NCBI RefSeq assembly: GCF_002102265.1
Contig: NZ_LQPG01000007.1
Span: 62,001 to 126,000 of the forward strand
DNA length: 64,000 nucleotides
Direction of reading: 5' to 3'
Origin: Mycolicibacter longobardus
GTDB lineage: Bacteria; Actinomycetota; Actinomycetes; Mycobacteriales; Mycobacteriaceae
Shown here: piece by piece, positions 44,201 to 53,757 of the stretch
Numbering within the stretch: the first letter of the stretch is position 1
How the letters are laid out: the number at the start of each line of letters is the position of its first letter
Position numbers and translations under genes: made by a program
Notes under the pieces: model-generated
Told to the model about the DNA's origin: nothing
The model's input: only the letters and a program-made list of their open reading frames with translations
The model's database searches: none

Positions 44201-44872
44201 CGCTCGGTCCCCGTCCCCGTGCAGCAGCAGCCCGGCCGGCCCCAGCACAGTCAGGGCGACAGGCACGTCGGGCACCGCCGCGTGGGTGTCCAGGAAGCGC
44301 CGCAGCGCATCATGAGTGACCGGGTCGGTCAAGCGGGCGGGATCATCCGGGGGTGCCACCAACCGGGTCTCCGCGACCGCCGGCCCGATCCCCACCCGGA
44401 CCGAACCGAACGTGCGGTCGCCGGGCCGGCGTTCCCACATCCGGGGCCCGCCCGCCAGGATCCACAGCGCATCCGGTTCCGGATGCGACCACTGCAGAAA
44501 GGCACGCTGGGCGGCGGCGCTCTCGGTCACCGTGCCGCGCAGTCCGGACAGATAGGCCAGGTATCCTTCGCGGTCTTCGTCGATATCGTTGTGGTTACTA
44601 CGTTTTCGACCGGCCAAAGCGGTCGCCAACGCCGATGCGAGCATCATCAGCGGCAGCAGCGCGAAGACCGGGTTACGGGTGGCCGCGACTCCCGACCTGT
44701 AGACGATCGCGGTCATGCCGAGCATCCCGACAGCCATCACAACCGGCAGCACCCGAGTCAACACCATCTGCGCTTCTCGGTGCGGCACCGATGGTGGTGC
44801 GAGAACGGCGATTTCACCACCTACCGGCTCCGGCGGCGAGATCGAGTTCGGTCCGGGACCGGTCATCGGCAC
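41273..44872 (-). CDS. eccC4: ESX-4 secretion ATPase EccC4
   Basis: Motor of the ESX-4 inner-membrane complex; recognises and drives export of Esx substrates. 1199 residues: two membrane segments near the N-terminus (about 36-55 and 68-88), then three FtsK/SpoIIIE ATPase domains. Walker A motifs are GATGSGKSE (about 427), GAPQSGKST (about 747) and GDNQCGKTA (about 1002). Walker B regions are LLVIVDEFSE, VFLVIDGWAE and LYLLVDDYD. The second and third lack the acidic Glu after Asp, usual for the regulatory ATPase domains. Start GTG at 44872 or ATG at 44866; these differ by two residues. Slightly shorter than M. tuberculosis EccC4 as I recall. Divergent from eccD4 with about 110 bp between. Confidence 0.96.
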   Translation of the reverse strand: MPMTGPGPNSISPPEPVGGEIAVLAPPSVPHREAQMVLTRVLPVVMAVGMLGMTAIVYRSGVAATRNPVFALLPLMMLASALATALAGRKRSNHNDIDEDREGYLAYLSGLRGTVTESAAAQRAFLQWSHPEPDALWILAGGPRMWERRPGDRTFGSVRVGIGPAVAETRLVAPPDDPARLTDPVTHDALRRFLDTHAAVPDVPVALTVLGPAGLLLHGDGDRARGLLRALICQLAVLHGPDVLLIAVVASANPGAWDWLKWLPHHQHPSAVDAAGPLRLSYPDLPTAEAGLAGRRAVVVVDDPAGLRMVEAGARAEGRRLHVSATTVSGPEGLSVRPDFLSLADAVVCARRLAGHRAAESVGAENDWARLLDIGDIDGFDPATGWVRAAAQRLCVPIGTDASGDPVRLDIKEAAERGSGPHGLCIGATGSGKSEFLRTLVLGMVARHSPEELNLVLVDFKGGATFLGFEQTRHVAAIITNLADEAPLVERMRDALSGEMHRRQELLRAAGVPGISGYAQARRSAGVALPALPSLLVIVDEFSELLHQHPDFIDTFVAIGRLGRSLGIHLLLASQRLEEGRLRGLESHLSYRVCLKTTSAAESRIVLGTQDAHELPNLPGLGLLRTADGDVRRFQTAYVSGLCPRRRSASGKVQLFTAVPSCPADAAADPAGRTVLQAMLQRLSGHGPAARQIWLAPLGDSPALGALLDGEHPDLTVPIGVVDRPFEQRRGVLSVRLDGAAGHVAVVGAPQSGKSTALHTLIAALSATHDATRVVFYCLDFGGGALSALERLPQVGAVAGRGQPELVRRMVAEMEEILARREARQAAGAGVDNPDPDVFLVIDGWAELCRELDREFDTAATIVALAARGLSFRVHVVLSASRWAEVRPALRDLIGTRIELRLGDPAESELDRRQAQRVPPDRPGRGLTHDGLHMLLARPQEWEPLRDNDNATAPPIPLLPTVVDRADLAAGDRPVLGIDERGLCAVTVDFDRQPHLLITGDNQCGKTAVLRTLCRELVRTQTAEQAQLLVVDYRRSLLGVVAAEHLAGYAMSAPTLAGLLPDLIERLAGRMPGADLSPQQLRARSWWSGPQLYLLVDDYDLVAGAAGNPLTPLLEYLPHAGDLGLHLVVARRSGGAARSMYEPVLAALQDLGAMRLVMSTDAADSPLAGSVRAGPLPPGRGTLITRADGQRLMQVAWEP

Positions 44873-44980
44873 ACCGTAGACAGCACCGATTCCGCCGGCA
44901 AGTCAGCTGTGGATCACCGAAAACATGCATCCCGCCGGCGCGGTAGCGTGCGCCCAACCGAGCCGAGAAGGAGCCGCGTC

Positions 44981-46129
44981 GTGTCGATCACCGAGTCCGG
45001 GCTGCGCCGGGTCACGGTTTACACCGACCGCGCGCACGCCGACCTGACACTGCCGGCCGCGGTGCCGGTGGCGGCGCTGATCGTCGGCATCGCCGACTTG
45101 GTCCCACACCGCGAATCACTGCGCCCGTACCGCCTGTGCGAGCCCGGAAGATCCGCGCTGGACGGCACGAGAACGCTCGCGCAACACGGCATCCCCGACG
45201 GTGCGGTACTGGTGTTGACCCACACCGAAGGCGTGGATCCGGACGTCGTTTTCGACGATCCGGCCGAGCAGGTGGCGGCCGGCGTGCGCGCGGCGGCACG
45301 CCCTTGGACCCCGGTGGCGCGCCGGCTCACCGCCGCGCTGGCGGCGTCGGTGCTGGTCGGGGTCGCCGGTTTCGCGGCGGTTCCCGGCGGGCCCGGCCTG
45401 CCGAACGCGCTGCTGGGAGTTGCTGCGGCGGGGACGGTGGCCCTGTTGGCTGTTCCCCCCAGCGGCTGCGGCAGCCCGGCACGCATCATGCTGTGCTGCC
45501 TGGCCGGGCTGGCGGTGCTGTTCGCCGTCGTCGGCATGGCCGTTGCGGTGACCGGGATTTCGGTGCAGGCCGCCGGGTCGGCCGCCGGCGTTGTCGCGGT
45601 CGGACTGATCCGGGTCGCCGGAAGGGTGGCGGCCGGGTTCGCCGGGTTGTCCCGCCGGCCCGATGCGGCTCCCCCGCGGGTGGACTGCGCTCACGACCTG
45701 CTGTCCGGGTTGGTGGCCGCATCCGCGGTGATGGTGGTGCTGGGCACTGCGGGTGCGGTCGCAGGGGCGCCGGTTTCCGGGGTGCCCCGCACGGTCGGCG
45801 TGGTGTTCGCGGCGGTGGCCGGTGCGACGCTGGTGCTGCGAGCCCGGTCGCACACCGACGGCGTACAGATCGCGATTCTGGTGGCCGGCGGGGTCGCCGC
45901 GACGGGGATCGCCCTGCTCGCCGCGGTCAGTGTGGCCCGACCGTGTTCGGCGGCGGTGGCCGTGACGCTGGCCGGGGCGGCGCTCGGCGTCGGGTTCACC
46001 GGCGCCCGCTCGCCGGTGGCCCGCCGCGGCGCGGAGGTGCTGGAGGGTCTGGCCCTGGGCTCGCTGGTGCCGCTGGCCTGCTGGCTGTGCGGGGTCTACG
46101 GCGTCGCCCGCGGACTGAGCCTGGGCTGA
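44981..46129 (+). CDS. eccD4: ESX-4 membrane channel component EccD4
   Basis: Integral membrane subunit of the ESX-4 complex. From the GTG at 44981 (AAGGAG eight bases upstream) the 382-residue protein has an N-terminal ubiquitin-like domain (RRVTVYTDRAHADLTLPA to about residue 85), a cytoplasmic linker and about nine hydrophobic segments ending in WLCGVYGVARGLSLG. EccD proteins usually have eleven helices, and the M. tuberculosis EccD4 is about 85 residues longer from memory, so this version looks shortened in the membrane part. The open frame upstream of 44981 is spurious. Four bases separate its stop from mycP4. Confidence 0.88.
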   Translation: MSITESGLRRVTVYTDRAHADLTLPAAVPVAALIVGIADLVPHRESLRPYRLCEPGRSALDGTRTLAQHGIPDGAVLVLTHTEGVDPDVVFDDPAEQVAAGVRAAARPWTPVARRLTAALAASVLVGVAGFAAVPGGPGLPNALLGVAAAGTVALLAVPPSGCGSPARIMLCCLAGLAVLFAVVGMAVAVTGISVQAAGSAAGVVAVGLIRVAGRVAAGFAGLSRRPDAAPPRVDCAHDLLSGLVAASAVMVVLGTAGAVAGAPVSGVPRTVGVVFAAVAGATLVLRARSHTDGVQIAILVAGGVAATGIALLAAVSVARPCSAAVAVTLAGAALGVGFTGARSPVARRGAEVLEGLALGSLVPLACWLCGVYGVARGLSLG

Positions 46130-46133
46130 AGCA

Positions 46134-47441
46134 TTGCGCCGCGCCCGCTTCGCAAGGTTGGTGATGGCCGGTGTGGTCGCGATGTCCACGCCGTGTGCGC
46201 CTCCGGCAAACGCGGTCGCACCGCCCCCGGTCGACAGCAGCCGGTTGCCCGCCCCGGCACCGGCGGCGCCGTCTCGACCCACGGTGCAGCGTGAGGTGTG
46301 CACGGTCCCGTCCTGGGATCCGGACATCACCCCCACCCAGCTCGACGGGCTGGACCTGCCCGCGGTCTGGGCGCTCACCCGAGGGGCGGGCCAGCGTGTC
46401 GCGGTGATCGACACCGGCGTCGCTGCGCACCGGAGGCTGCCCGGTCTGGTCGGTGGCGGCGACTACGTGTCCACCGGCAACGGCACCCAGGATTGCGACG
46501 GGCACGGCACCCTGGTCGCGGGAATCATCGCGTCCGGACCCGATCCCGCGGCCGACCGATTCGGCGGCCTGGCGCCGCTGGCCACCGTGATCGGCATCCG
46601 GCAGTCCAGCGCTCACTTCGCCGCCACCGGCGACGCCCCCGGCGTCGGCGACGTCGACACCCTGGCCAAGGCGGTGCGCACCGCCGCCGACCTGGGCGCG
46701 TCGGTGATCAACATCTCGGCGGTGGCCTGCCGGCCGCAGGGTTCCGGCCTCGACGACCGGCCGCTGGGCGCCGCCCTGGCGTATGCGGTCGAGGTGCGCA
46801 ACAGCGTCGTCGTCGCGGCCGCGGGCAACACCGACGACGGGTGCGACACCGACGGGCCGATGATCATCACCCCGGCCTGGTACGACGACTACGTGCTGAC
46901 GGTGGGCTCGGTGGATGCCCGCGGCGCTCCGTCGGCATTCACCCGGCCCAGTGCCTGGGTCGACGTGGCCGCGCCGGGCGAGGCGGTGCTGTCGCTGAGC
47001 ACAGTCGGCGACGCGATGGCCGACACCCTAGGCGGCACGCCGATCTACGGCACCAGCTTCGCCGCACCGGTGGTCAGCGGGTTGGCCGCGCTGATCCGCT
47101 CCCGGTACCCGGATTGGACGCCGCGGCAGGTGATGGACCGGATCAAGTCCACCGCCCACCATCCGCCGGGCGGCCGCGACGATTTCGTCGGCGCAGGTGT
47201 CATCGATCCGCTGGCGGCGGTCAGCTCCGACACGTCCCCAGCCGATCACCCAAGGACCCTGCCGCCGGCACCACCGCCTCCCACCGCACCGGCACCGCAG
47301 CCCGCCGCCGCGCCAGCCGGGTTGCGCACCGCGATCACGGGTACCGCCGCCCTGTTGACGCTGCTGGTGGCGGCCGCGACCGGCCGGGTGGTCACGGCCC
47401 GCCGACAACGTCGCGGGTCAGCAGCGCCTGCTCCCGACTGA
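46134..47441 (+). CDS. mycP4: ESX-4 mycosin (subtilisin-like protease) MycP4
   Basis: Membrane-anchored serine protease needed for stability of the type VII complex. 435 residues from a TTG at 46134: basic signal peptide (RRARFARLVMAGVVAMSTP), Pro-rich propeptide-like segment, catalytic Asp93 in VIDTG, His124 in DGHGT and Ser about 306 in GTSFAAPV. A Pro-rich linker and a C-terminal membrane helix (TAALLTLLVAAATGRVV) with a basic tail complete it. It follows eccD4 by four bases. Its 3' end overlaps the convergent eccB4 by 50 bp. The TTG start has no strong ribosome-binding site; coupling to eccD4 may compensate. Confidence 0.93.
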   Translation: MRRARFARLVMAGVVAMSTPCAPPANAVAPPPVDSSRLPAPAPAAPSRPTVQREVCTVPSWDPDITPTQLDGLDLPAVWALTRGAGQRVAVIDTGVAAHRRLPGLVGGGDYVSTGNGTQDCDGHGTLVAGIIASGPDPAADRFGGLAPLATVIGIRQSSAHFAATGDAPGVGDVDTLAKAVRTAADLGASVINISAVACRPQGSGLDDRPLGAALAYAVEVRNSVVVAAAGNTDDGCDTDGPMIITPAWYDDYVLTVGSVDARGAPSAFTRPSAWVDVAAPGEAVLSLSTVGDAMADTLGGTPIYGTSFAAPVVSGLAALIRSRYPDWTPRQVMDRIKSTAHHPPGGRDDFVGAGVIDPLAAVSSDTSPADHPRTLPPAPPPPTAPAPQPAAAPAGLRTAITGTAALLTLLVAAATGRVVTARRQRRGSAAPAPD

Positions 47442-48534
47442 GCCGAGGTCCGGCCGGCAAGCCGGCCAGCATCGGCCACGGCGCCCCGGCAGCCACGGCG
47501 GGCAGGCCCAGGCTGCGAGCCGCGGCATCGTCGCCGACGGTGTACCGCACCCCGGTCTCGGCGATCAGGTAACCGGCCCCGCCGCCCTGACCGGAGACAC
47601 CGGCGGCCCGCACGTAGGCGCTGCGTCCCGGTGGTAGATAGACCCGGTCCAGGGCCGGGCCCGGCCCGTCGGCCTGGGCCAGCACCGCCGGCTCCGCGCC
47701 TGCCGGCAACGGCGGCCCGGCCGACAGCGTGATCCCGGCCGGGTCGCCGGCGCGCCAGTGCGCGCACAGCGTCACCGCAGCCGGTGGTCCAGCGAGGCTC
47801 GACGGAGGAGATGCGAAGCTGGGACCGCCGGATGAACCCGGCAGCACCGCGAGGTGATCTCCGAGATCCGGTATCGAGGCTGCCGGGGCTTCCGGGATGG
47901 CGTTGAGCAGCAGCCCCGAGAGCCGCCGCGGCGCCTGCAGCACCGGATCGGCGGGGTTGACCGGGATCCGGCGGCCCCGCAGCAGCAGGTAGGCGGCTCC
48001 GGACCCGGAGCTGACCGGTACCGCCTCCTGCGGGTCGATGCCGGCAGGTTGCGGCGGGTCGGCCCCGGCGATGAGGGTGGTGCCGGCCGGGTCGTCGCAC
48101 AGTGACCAGGTCGCCGTCTCCGCCAGTGCCGGGCCGAGCACCCCGGGTGCACCGGGGATACCCAGCGGTGGTCCGCGCCGGGCGCGGCCGATCGCGGCCC
48201 CGGTGACCGGCCGCGGGTCGGCGGCACCGGCGATCAGCCGGGCCGAGGCGAGGTTGAACACCGGGTGCATCATCTCGCCGACGCGGACATACAGCGCTCC
48301 GGTTGCGCGGTCCAGCACGATCGGTGCGTCACCGAGGCCCGGTTGCGGCCGGACGACGGCCAGCACCACGGCTCCGGCCAGCACCACCGCGCTGAGCAGA
48401 CAGCCCAGGCCCAGGCCGGCCCGGCCCGGCGCGGGGCCGGCCGACGCGTGCCCGCACCGCAGCGCACGTTCCATCCGGCGGGCCAGGAATCGGTGCACGT
48501 TGACCTGCAATTGTGTCGTAGCCCGCCTCGCCAT
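47392..48534 (-). CDS. eccB4: ESX-4 membrane component EccB4
   Basis: Bitopic subunit of the ESX-4 complex. From the ATG at 48534 with GGAGG upstream: ARRATTQLQVNVHRFLARRM, the invariant EccB start, one membrane helix (LGLGCLLSAVVLAGAVVLAVV) and a periplasmic domain with LDRATGALYVRVG, AYLLLRGRRIPV and YLIAETGVRYTVGDDAA repeats. 380 residues, about 90 fewer than M. tuberculosis EccB4 as I recall. A 47-bp dispersed repeat supplies residues GGPSFASPPSSLAGPP in frame. The longer frame reaching 49242 is spurious. Confidence 0.9.
   Translation of the reverse strand: MARRATTQLQVNVHRFLARRMERALRCGHASAGPAPGRAGLGLGCLLSAVVLAGAVVLAVVRPQPGLGDAPIVLDRATGALYVRVGEMMHPVFNLASARLIAGAADPRPVTGAAIGRARRGPPLGIPGAPGVLGPALAETATWSLCDDPAGTTLIAGADPPQPAGIDPQEAVPVSSGSGAAYLLLRGRRIPVNPADPVLQAPRRLSGLLLNAIPEAPAASIPDLGDHLAVLPGSSGGPSFASPPSSLAGPPAAVTLCAHWRAGDPAGITLSAGPPLPAGAEPAVLAQADGPGPALDRVYLPPGRSAYVRAAGVSGQGGGAGYLIAETGVRYTVGDDAAARSLGLPAVAAGAPWPMLAGLPAGPRLSREQALLTRDVVGGP
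47783..47829. repeat. 47-bp near-palindromic dispersed repeat inside eccB4
   Basis: Starts GGTGGTCCAGCGAGG and ends GGGACCGCC. It differs at three positions by my alignment from the reverse complement of the nnr copies (5109-5155, 5166-5212). Relative to coding direction it is inserted the other way round from nnr, yet keeps the frame. Confidence 0.85.
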
Positions 48535-48642
48535 ACGCCTCCGTCTCCGTGCCGCCGAGGCTAACCGCCAGACCGGCCCACCCGTGTCCGGCCATCCACA
48601 GGGCTGTCGGTATCGAAATCGAGCTTCGGTACCATTTCGGGT

Positions 48643-49347
48643 ATGCGTTTCGTTCAGTTGAGCAGCATGTTTTCCGCGGCGTTGATGGCAGGCGCACTGT
48701 TGACCGTCCCGACGGTGGCACCGGGCGTCACCCCGGTGGCGTCGGCCTATGACTGCCCCGACGTGGAGGTCATCTTCGCCCGCGGCACCAGTGAGCCCCC
48801 CGGCGTTGGCCGGGTCGGCCGGGCCCTCATCGACTCGCTGCGCCAGCAGACGTCGAAGAAGGTCGACGAGTATGCGGTCAACTACCCGGCCGGCCGGCTG
48901 CAGCTCGGGGGCGGTGACGGCGCCAACGACGTGATCCGGCGTGTCAAGGCGGCAGCCGACGTCTGCCCGGACACCCAGTTGGTGCTGGGCGGCTACTCGC
49001 AGGGCGCCTCGGTGATCGACATCGTCACCGGCACCCAGGTGGGCGGTATCAGCTGGGGCAGCCAGCTGCCCGCCAACCTCGCCGACCAGGTGGTGGCGGT
49101 GGTGGCGTTCGGCAACCCCGCGGTCCGCACCGGCGGGCCGATCAGCCAGCAAAGTGCCCTGTTCGGCTCCAAGGCCCTCGATCTGTGCAACCCGGGTGAC
49201 CCGATCTGCCACGAGGGTCCCGGCAATGAGTGGACCGACCACACCGACGGCTATATCCCGGCACTGACCAGCCAGGCGGCCAACTTCGTCGCCGGCCGGC
49301 TACGGTCTCCCGGACCGGCACCCGAGCCCGAGCCGATGGTGCGCTGA
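48643..49347 (+). CDS. cutinase-family esterase, Cut3-like
   Basis: Secreted serine esterase of the mycobacterial cutinase-like family, acting on lipid esters outside the cell. 234 residues: signal peptide ([18 protein letters not shown], cleavage near VASAYDC), Cys38, nucleophile elbow GYSQG at 117-121 (Ser119), [12 protein letters not shown] with the acid and disulfide partner, and DHTDGYIP with the histidine. A Pro/Glu-rich tail follows. By position next to ESX-4 it corresponds to Rv3451 (cut3). Divergent from eccB4. Confidence 0.9.
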   Translation: MRFVQLSSMFSAALMAGALLTVPTVAPGVTPVASAYDCPDVEVIFARGTSEPPGVGRVGRALIDSLRQQTSKKVDEYAVNYPAGRLQLGGGDGANDVIRRVKAAADVCPDTQLVLGGYSQGASVIDIVTGTQVGGISWGSQLPANLADQVVAVVAFGNPAVRTGGPISQQSALFGSKALDLCNPGDPICHEGPGNEWTDHTDGYIPALTSQAANFVAGRLRSPGPAPEPEPMVR

Positions 49348-49403
49348 GAGCTCCACCACAACTAGTTAGCTCGTCAACGCTTCTTTGGCTAAAATCTCTC
49401 GTT

Positions 49404-50039
49404 GTGAAGGCATACCGCATCCTGGCGGCAGGCGCCGTCGCCGCAGCGCTGCTGACCAACCCGACCCCGTCGTCGATGCCGACGGCCTCGGCTGAGGGGT
49501 GCCCGGACGCCGAGGTGGTATTCGCCCGGGGCACCAGCGAGCCACCGGGTCTGGGCCGGGTGGGCGACGCGTTGGTCAGCTCACTGCGCGGGCGGACTTC
49601 TCGGTCGATCGGCGCCTACGCGGTGAACTACCCGGCCAGCTATGACTTCGGCCGGGCGGCCGATGGCGCCAACGACGCCAGTGGTCACGTCATGTGGATG
49701 GTGGAGAACTGCCCGGGCACCCGCCTGATCCTCGGGGGTTACTCGCAGGGTGCGGCGATCATCGACATCGTGGCGGCGGCACCGGTGCCCGGCTTCGGCT
49801 TCACCGCGCCGTTGCCGCCCGAGGCCGCCGACCATATTGCGGCGATCGCGGTGTTCGGCAACCCGTCGAACAAGATCGGGCAACCGCTGACCAACAGCCC
49901 CGTGTACGGATTCAAGACCATCGACCTGTGCACCGACGGCGACCCGGTGTGCTCGCCCGGGCGGATGTTCTCGGCGCACTCGGGCTACACCCCCGGTATG
50001 ACCAACCAGGCTGCTTCGTTCGTCGCCGGGCTGCTGTAG
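49404..50039 (+). CDS. cutinase-family esterase, Cut4-like
   Basis: 211-residue paralogue of the previous gene. Signal peptide (KAYRILAAGAVAAALLTNP), Cys33, GYSQG with Ser114, LCTDGDPVCSPG and AHSGYTPGMTNQA carrying the acid and histidine. I chose the GTG at 49404 because the signal peptide begins there; the longer frame runs through the end of the preceding gene. No strong ribosome-binding site. It corresponds to Rv3452 (cut4) by position. It converges on truA with hairpins between. Confidence 0.9.
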   Translation: MKAYRILAAGAVAAALLTNPTPSSMPTASAEGCPDAEVVFARGTSEPPGLGRVGDALVSSLRGRTSRSIGAYAVNYPASYDFGRAADGANDASGHVMWMVENCPGTRLILGGYSQGAAIIDIVAAAPVPGFGFTAPLPPEAADHIAAIAVFGNPSNKIGQPLTNSPVYGFKTIDLCTDGDPVCSPGRMFSAHSGYTPGMTNQAASFVAGLL

Positions 50040-50058
50040 CTGTCCTTTTTCGCCGCGA

Positions 50059-50114
50059 GCGAGCGTGTTTGCACGCCGACACGCCGTTGCAGCTGTGCAA
50101 CTGCGCACGCTCGC
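50059..50114. terminator. nested hairpin between convergent cut4-like gene and truA
   Basis: Outer arms GCGAGCGTG (50059-50067) and CACGCTCGC (50106-50114); an inner GTTGCA...TGCAAC hairpin lies near 50085-50101. The sequence around it (TCGCCGCGAGCG, CCGACACGCCG, CACGCTCGC) is related to the element at 37372-37431. Confidence 0.65.
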
Positions 50115-50137
50115 GCCCGAGAATTCCCCCGAAATAC

Positions 50138-51016
50138 CTAGCGCGTGCGCAGATCCCGGGTGATGACGGTGCGCGCCCCCAGCTGATCGTCCGGCGGGTA
50201 GTCGACCCCGACCAGGGTCAGGCCGCGCGCCGGCGCGGCGGTGAAGTCGCTGGACCGGCGGGTGGCGCTCAGCAGATCGGCGCACCAAGCGGCGTCGCGC
50301 CGGTGCTCCCCGACCGCCAGTATCGCCCCGACCAGGGACCGCACCATCGACCAGCAGAACGCGTCGGCGGTCACGTAGGCCGTGATCAGGTCACCTTCGC
50401 GCACCCACTCAAAGCGCTGCAGGTCGCGGATCGTGGTCGCGCCCTCACGATGACGACAGAAGGCAGCGAAGTCATGCAGCCCCACCAGGTTTCGTGATGC
50501 CTCGGCCATCGCGCCGACGTCCAGCGGACGCGACCACGCGGTGACGTAACGAGCCGACTGGGGCAACACCCCGTAGGGCGCTGTCGACAACCGGTAGGTG
50601 TAATGGCGCCGCAGCGCGGAGAACCGGGCGTCGAAGTCCGCAACCGTCCGCTGCACCCGCAGCACCCGGACGTCGACCGGCAGGAAGCGCGCCAATCGCC
50701 TTGTCAGCGCCAGGAATTCCGGCTCACCGTCACGCCGGGTCCGCGAGTAGGCGTACTTGAGCACCGGAACCGGAACATCGACGTGGGCCACCTGTCCGGT
50801 GGCGTGCACGCCGGTGTCGGTGCGCCCGGCCGCGAACAACCGCACCGGGGTGCGGAACACCGTCGTCAGCGCCTCGTCGAGGACCCCGGCAACCGTACGC
50901 TGTCCGGCCTGAACCGCCCAGCCGGCGAATTCGGTGCCGTCGTAGGCGATGTCGAGCCGAAGCCGGATGACTTCGGCGTGGCCGTCAGGACTCGTCGGTG
51001 CCCTCTTCGGCGGCAT
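50138..51016 (-). CDS. truA: tRNA pseudouridine(38-40) synthase
   Basis: Isomerises uridines 38-40 in the anticodon arm. 292 residues from the ATG at 51016: [17 protein letters not shown], the catalytic [19 protein letters not shown] (Asp in GRTDTG), [15 protein letters not shown] and [11 protein letters not shown] are classical TruA motifs. The ATG lies 32 bp inside the end of rplQ; no nearer start exists, and the M. tuberculosis protein has a similar Pro/Arg-rich N-terminal extension. Last gene of the ribosomal operon, as in Rv3455c. Confidence 0.95.
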   Translation of the reverse strand: MPPKRAPTSPDGHAEVIRLRLDIAYDGTEFAGWAVQAGQRTVAGVLDEALTTVFRTPVRLFAAGRTDTGVHATGQVAHVDVPVPVLKYAYSRTRRDGEPEFLALTRRLARFLPVDVRVLRVQRTVADFDARFSALRRHYTYRLSTAPYGVLPQSARYVTAWSRPLDVGAMAEASRNLVGLHDFAAFCRHREGATTIRDLQRFEWVREGDLITAYVTADAFCWSMVRSLVGAILAVGEHRRDAAWCADLLSATRRSSDFTAAPARGLTLVGVDYPPDDQLGARTVITRDLRTR

Positions 51017-51536
51017 CGGGAGTGGCCTCAACGGCGTCGGTGCTCTCAGCCGCCTCGGCTGCCGGCTCCTCAACCTTCTCCGCCTCGACCTCGGCGGGCT
51101 TCTCAGCCTTGGCTGCCTTGGCGGCCTTCTCGGCCTTGGCCGCCGCGCGGCGAGCCCGGTCGGCCTCGTTGGTCACCGTCTTCTCCCGGACCAGCTCGAT
51201 CACGGCCATCGGGGCGTTGTCACCCTGACGCGGCTCGACCTTGATGATGCGGGTGTAGCCGCCGTTGCGGTCCGCGAAGTGCGGGGCGATCTCGGCGAAC
51301 AGCGAGTGCACCACGTCCTTGTCGCGGATCTTCTTGAGCACCTCGCGCCGGTTGTGCAGCGAACCCTTCTTGGCGTGGGTGATCAGCTTCTCGGCGTACG
51401 GCCGCAATGCCCGCGCCTTCGGCTCGGTGGTCTTGATCCGGCCGTGGGTGAACAGCGACGTGGCCAGGTTGGCCAGAAGCGCCTGCTGGTGCGAGGACGA
51501 CCCGCCGAGGCGGGGACCCTTGGTGGGCTTGGGCAT
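50985..51536 (-). CDS. rplQ: 50S ribosomal protein L17
   Basis: 183 residues: a normal L17 core ([57 protein letters not shown]) followed by an Ala/Lys/Glu-rich extension of about 60 residues ending [10 protein letters not shown], common in mycobacteria. ATG at 51536, downstream of rpoA by 59 bp; its end overlaps truA. Confidence 0.97.
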   Translation of the reverse strand: MPKPTKGPRLGGSSSHQQALLANLATSLFTHGRIKTTEPKARALRPYAEKLITHAKKGSLHNRREVLKKIRDKDVVHSLFAEIAPHFADRNGGYTRIIKVEPRQGDNAPMAVIELVREKTVTNEADRARRAAAKAEKAAKAAKAEKPAEVEAEKVEEPAAEAAESTDAVEATPDAAEEGTDES

Positions 51537-51595
51537 TGCGACTTCTCCTAAATGGGGCCGGCCCCCGTATCAGGTAGGACCGGGACGGAATTCTT

Positions 51596-52711
<1,116 letters not shown>

Positions 52712-53317
52712 TTACTTCGAGTAGAACTCGACGATCAGCTGCTCGGTGAGCGGTACGTCGATCTGGGCACGCTCCGGCAGCTGGTGGACCAGAATGCGCT
52801 GGCGCTCCCCGACCACCTGCAACCAACCCGGGATCGGGCGGTCCCCCGCGGTCTCCCGAGAGATCTGGAACGGCACCGTGTTGATCGACTTGTCCTTGAC
52901 GTCGATGATGTCGTACTGCGACACCTGGTAGCTGGGCACGTCGACCTTCACACCGTTGACGGTGAAGTGGCCGTGGCTGACCAGCTGTCGGGCCATCCGG
53001 CGGGTGCGGGCCAGGCCGGCGCGGTAGACCACGTTGTCCAGCCGGGTCTCCAGGATTCGCAGCAACTCGTCGCCGGTCTTGCCTTCGCGACGCACGGCTT
53101 CCTCGTAGTAGCGACGGAACTGCTTCTCCATCACGCCGTAGGTGAAGCGCGCCTTCTGCTTCTCCTGCAGCTGCAGCCGGTATTCGCTTTCCTTGATCCG
53201 CGCGCGGCCGTGCTGGCCGGGCGGATAGGGCCGCTTCTCGAATGCCTGGTCACCACCGATGAGGTCGACGCCCAGCCGGCGGGACTTACGGGTGGCGGGT
53301 CCGGTGTAACGAGCCAT
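52712..53317 (-). CDS. rpsD: 30S ribosomal protein S4
   Basis: 201 residues: MARYTGPATRKSRRLGVDL, then RRYYEEAVRREGKTGDELL and the S4 RNA-binding domain RLDNVVYRAGLARTRRMARQ with VSHGHFTVNGVKVDVPSYQV. The zinc-ribbon cysteines of some S4 proteins are absent, as in other mycobacteria. Primary 16S rRNA-binding protein. 24 bp downstream of rpsK. Confidence 0.98.
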   Translation of the reverse strand: MARYTGPATRKSRRLGVDLIGGDQAFEKRPYPPGQHGRARIKESEYRLQLQEKQKARFTYGVMEKQFRRYYEEAVRREGKTGDELLRILETRLDNVVYRAGLARTRRMARQLVSHGHFTVNGVKVDVPSYQVSQYDIIDVKDKSINTVPFQISRETAGDRPIPGWLQVVGERQRILVHQLPERAQIDVPLTEQLIVEFYSK

Positions 53318-53341
53318 GTTGTTTCTCCTCCTCGAACCCGA

Positions 53342-53752
53342 CTAGACCCGGCGCCGCTTGGGCGGACGGCAACCGTTGTGCGGCTGCGGCGTGACGTCGG
53401 AGATGGCACCGACCTCCAGGCCGGCGGCCTGCAACGAACGTATGGCGGTCTCACGGCCCGAGCCCGGGCCCTTCACGAACACGTCGACCTTCTTGACACC
53501 GTGCTCCTGCGCCTTGCGGGCGGCGTTCTCGGCGGCCAGCTGCGCAGCGAACGGGGTGGACTTACGCGAGCCCTTGAAGCCGACGTGGCCCGACGACGCC
53601 CAGGCGATGACGTTGCCCTGCGGGTCGGTAATCGTCACGATGGTGTTGTTGAAGGTGCTCTTGATGTGTGCGGCACCATGCGGGATGTTCTTCTTTTCCC
53701 GCCGCCGGGTCTTGTGCCCCTTCTTGGGCCCGGTCACTTTCTTCGGTGGCAT
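53342..53752 (-). CDS. rpsK: 30S ribosomal protein S11
   Basis: 136 residues with [29 protein letters not shown] and the C-terminal [18 protein letters not shown] (platform of the small subunit). Basic N-terminus [20 protein letters not shown]. Five bases after rpsM. Start at 53752. Confidence 0.98.
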   Translation of the reverse strand: MPPKKVTGPKKGHKTRRREKKNIPHGAAHIKSTFNNTIVTITDPQGNVIAWASSGHVGFKGSRKSTPFAAQLAAENAARKAQEHGVKKVDVFVKGPGSGRETAIRSLQAAGLEVGAISDVTPQPHNGCRPPKRRRV

Positions 53753-53757
53753 GACGA

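Noticed and set aside
43226..44980. Upstream extension of the eccD4 frame to 967 codons
   Set aside because: It lies antisense to eccC4; the ubiquitin-like EccD start and ribosome-binding site are at 44981.
48535..49242. Upstream extension of the eccB4 frame to 616 codons
   Set aside because: It is antisense to the Cut3-like gene; the invariant EccB N-terminus begins at 48534.
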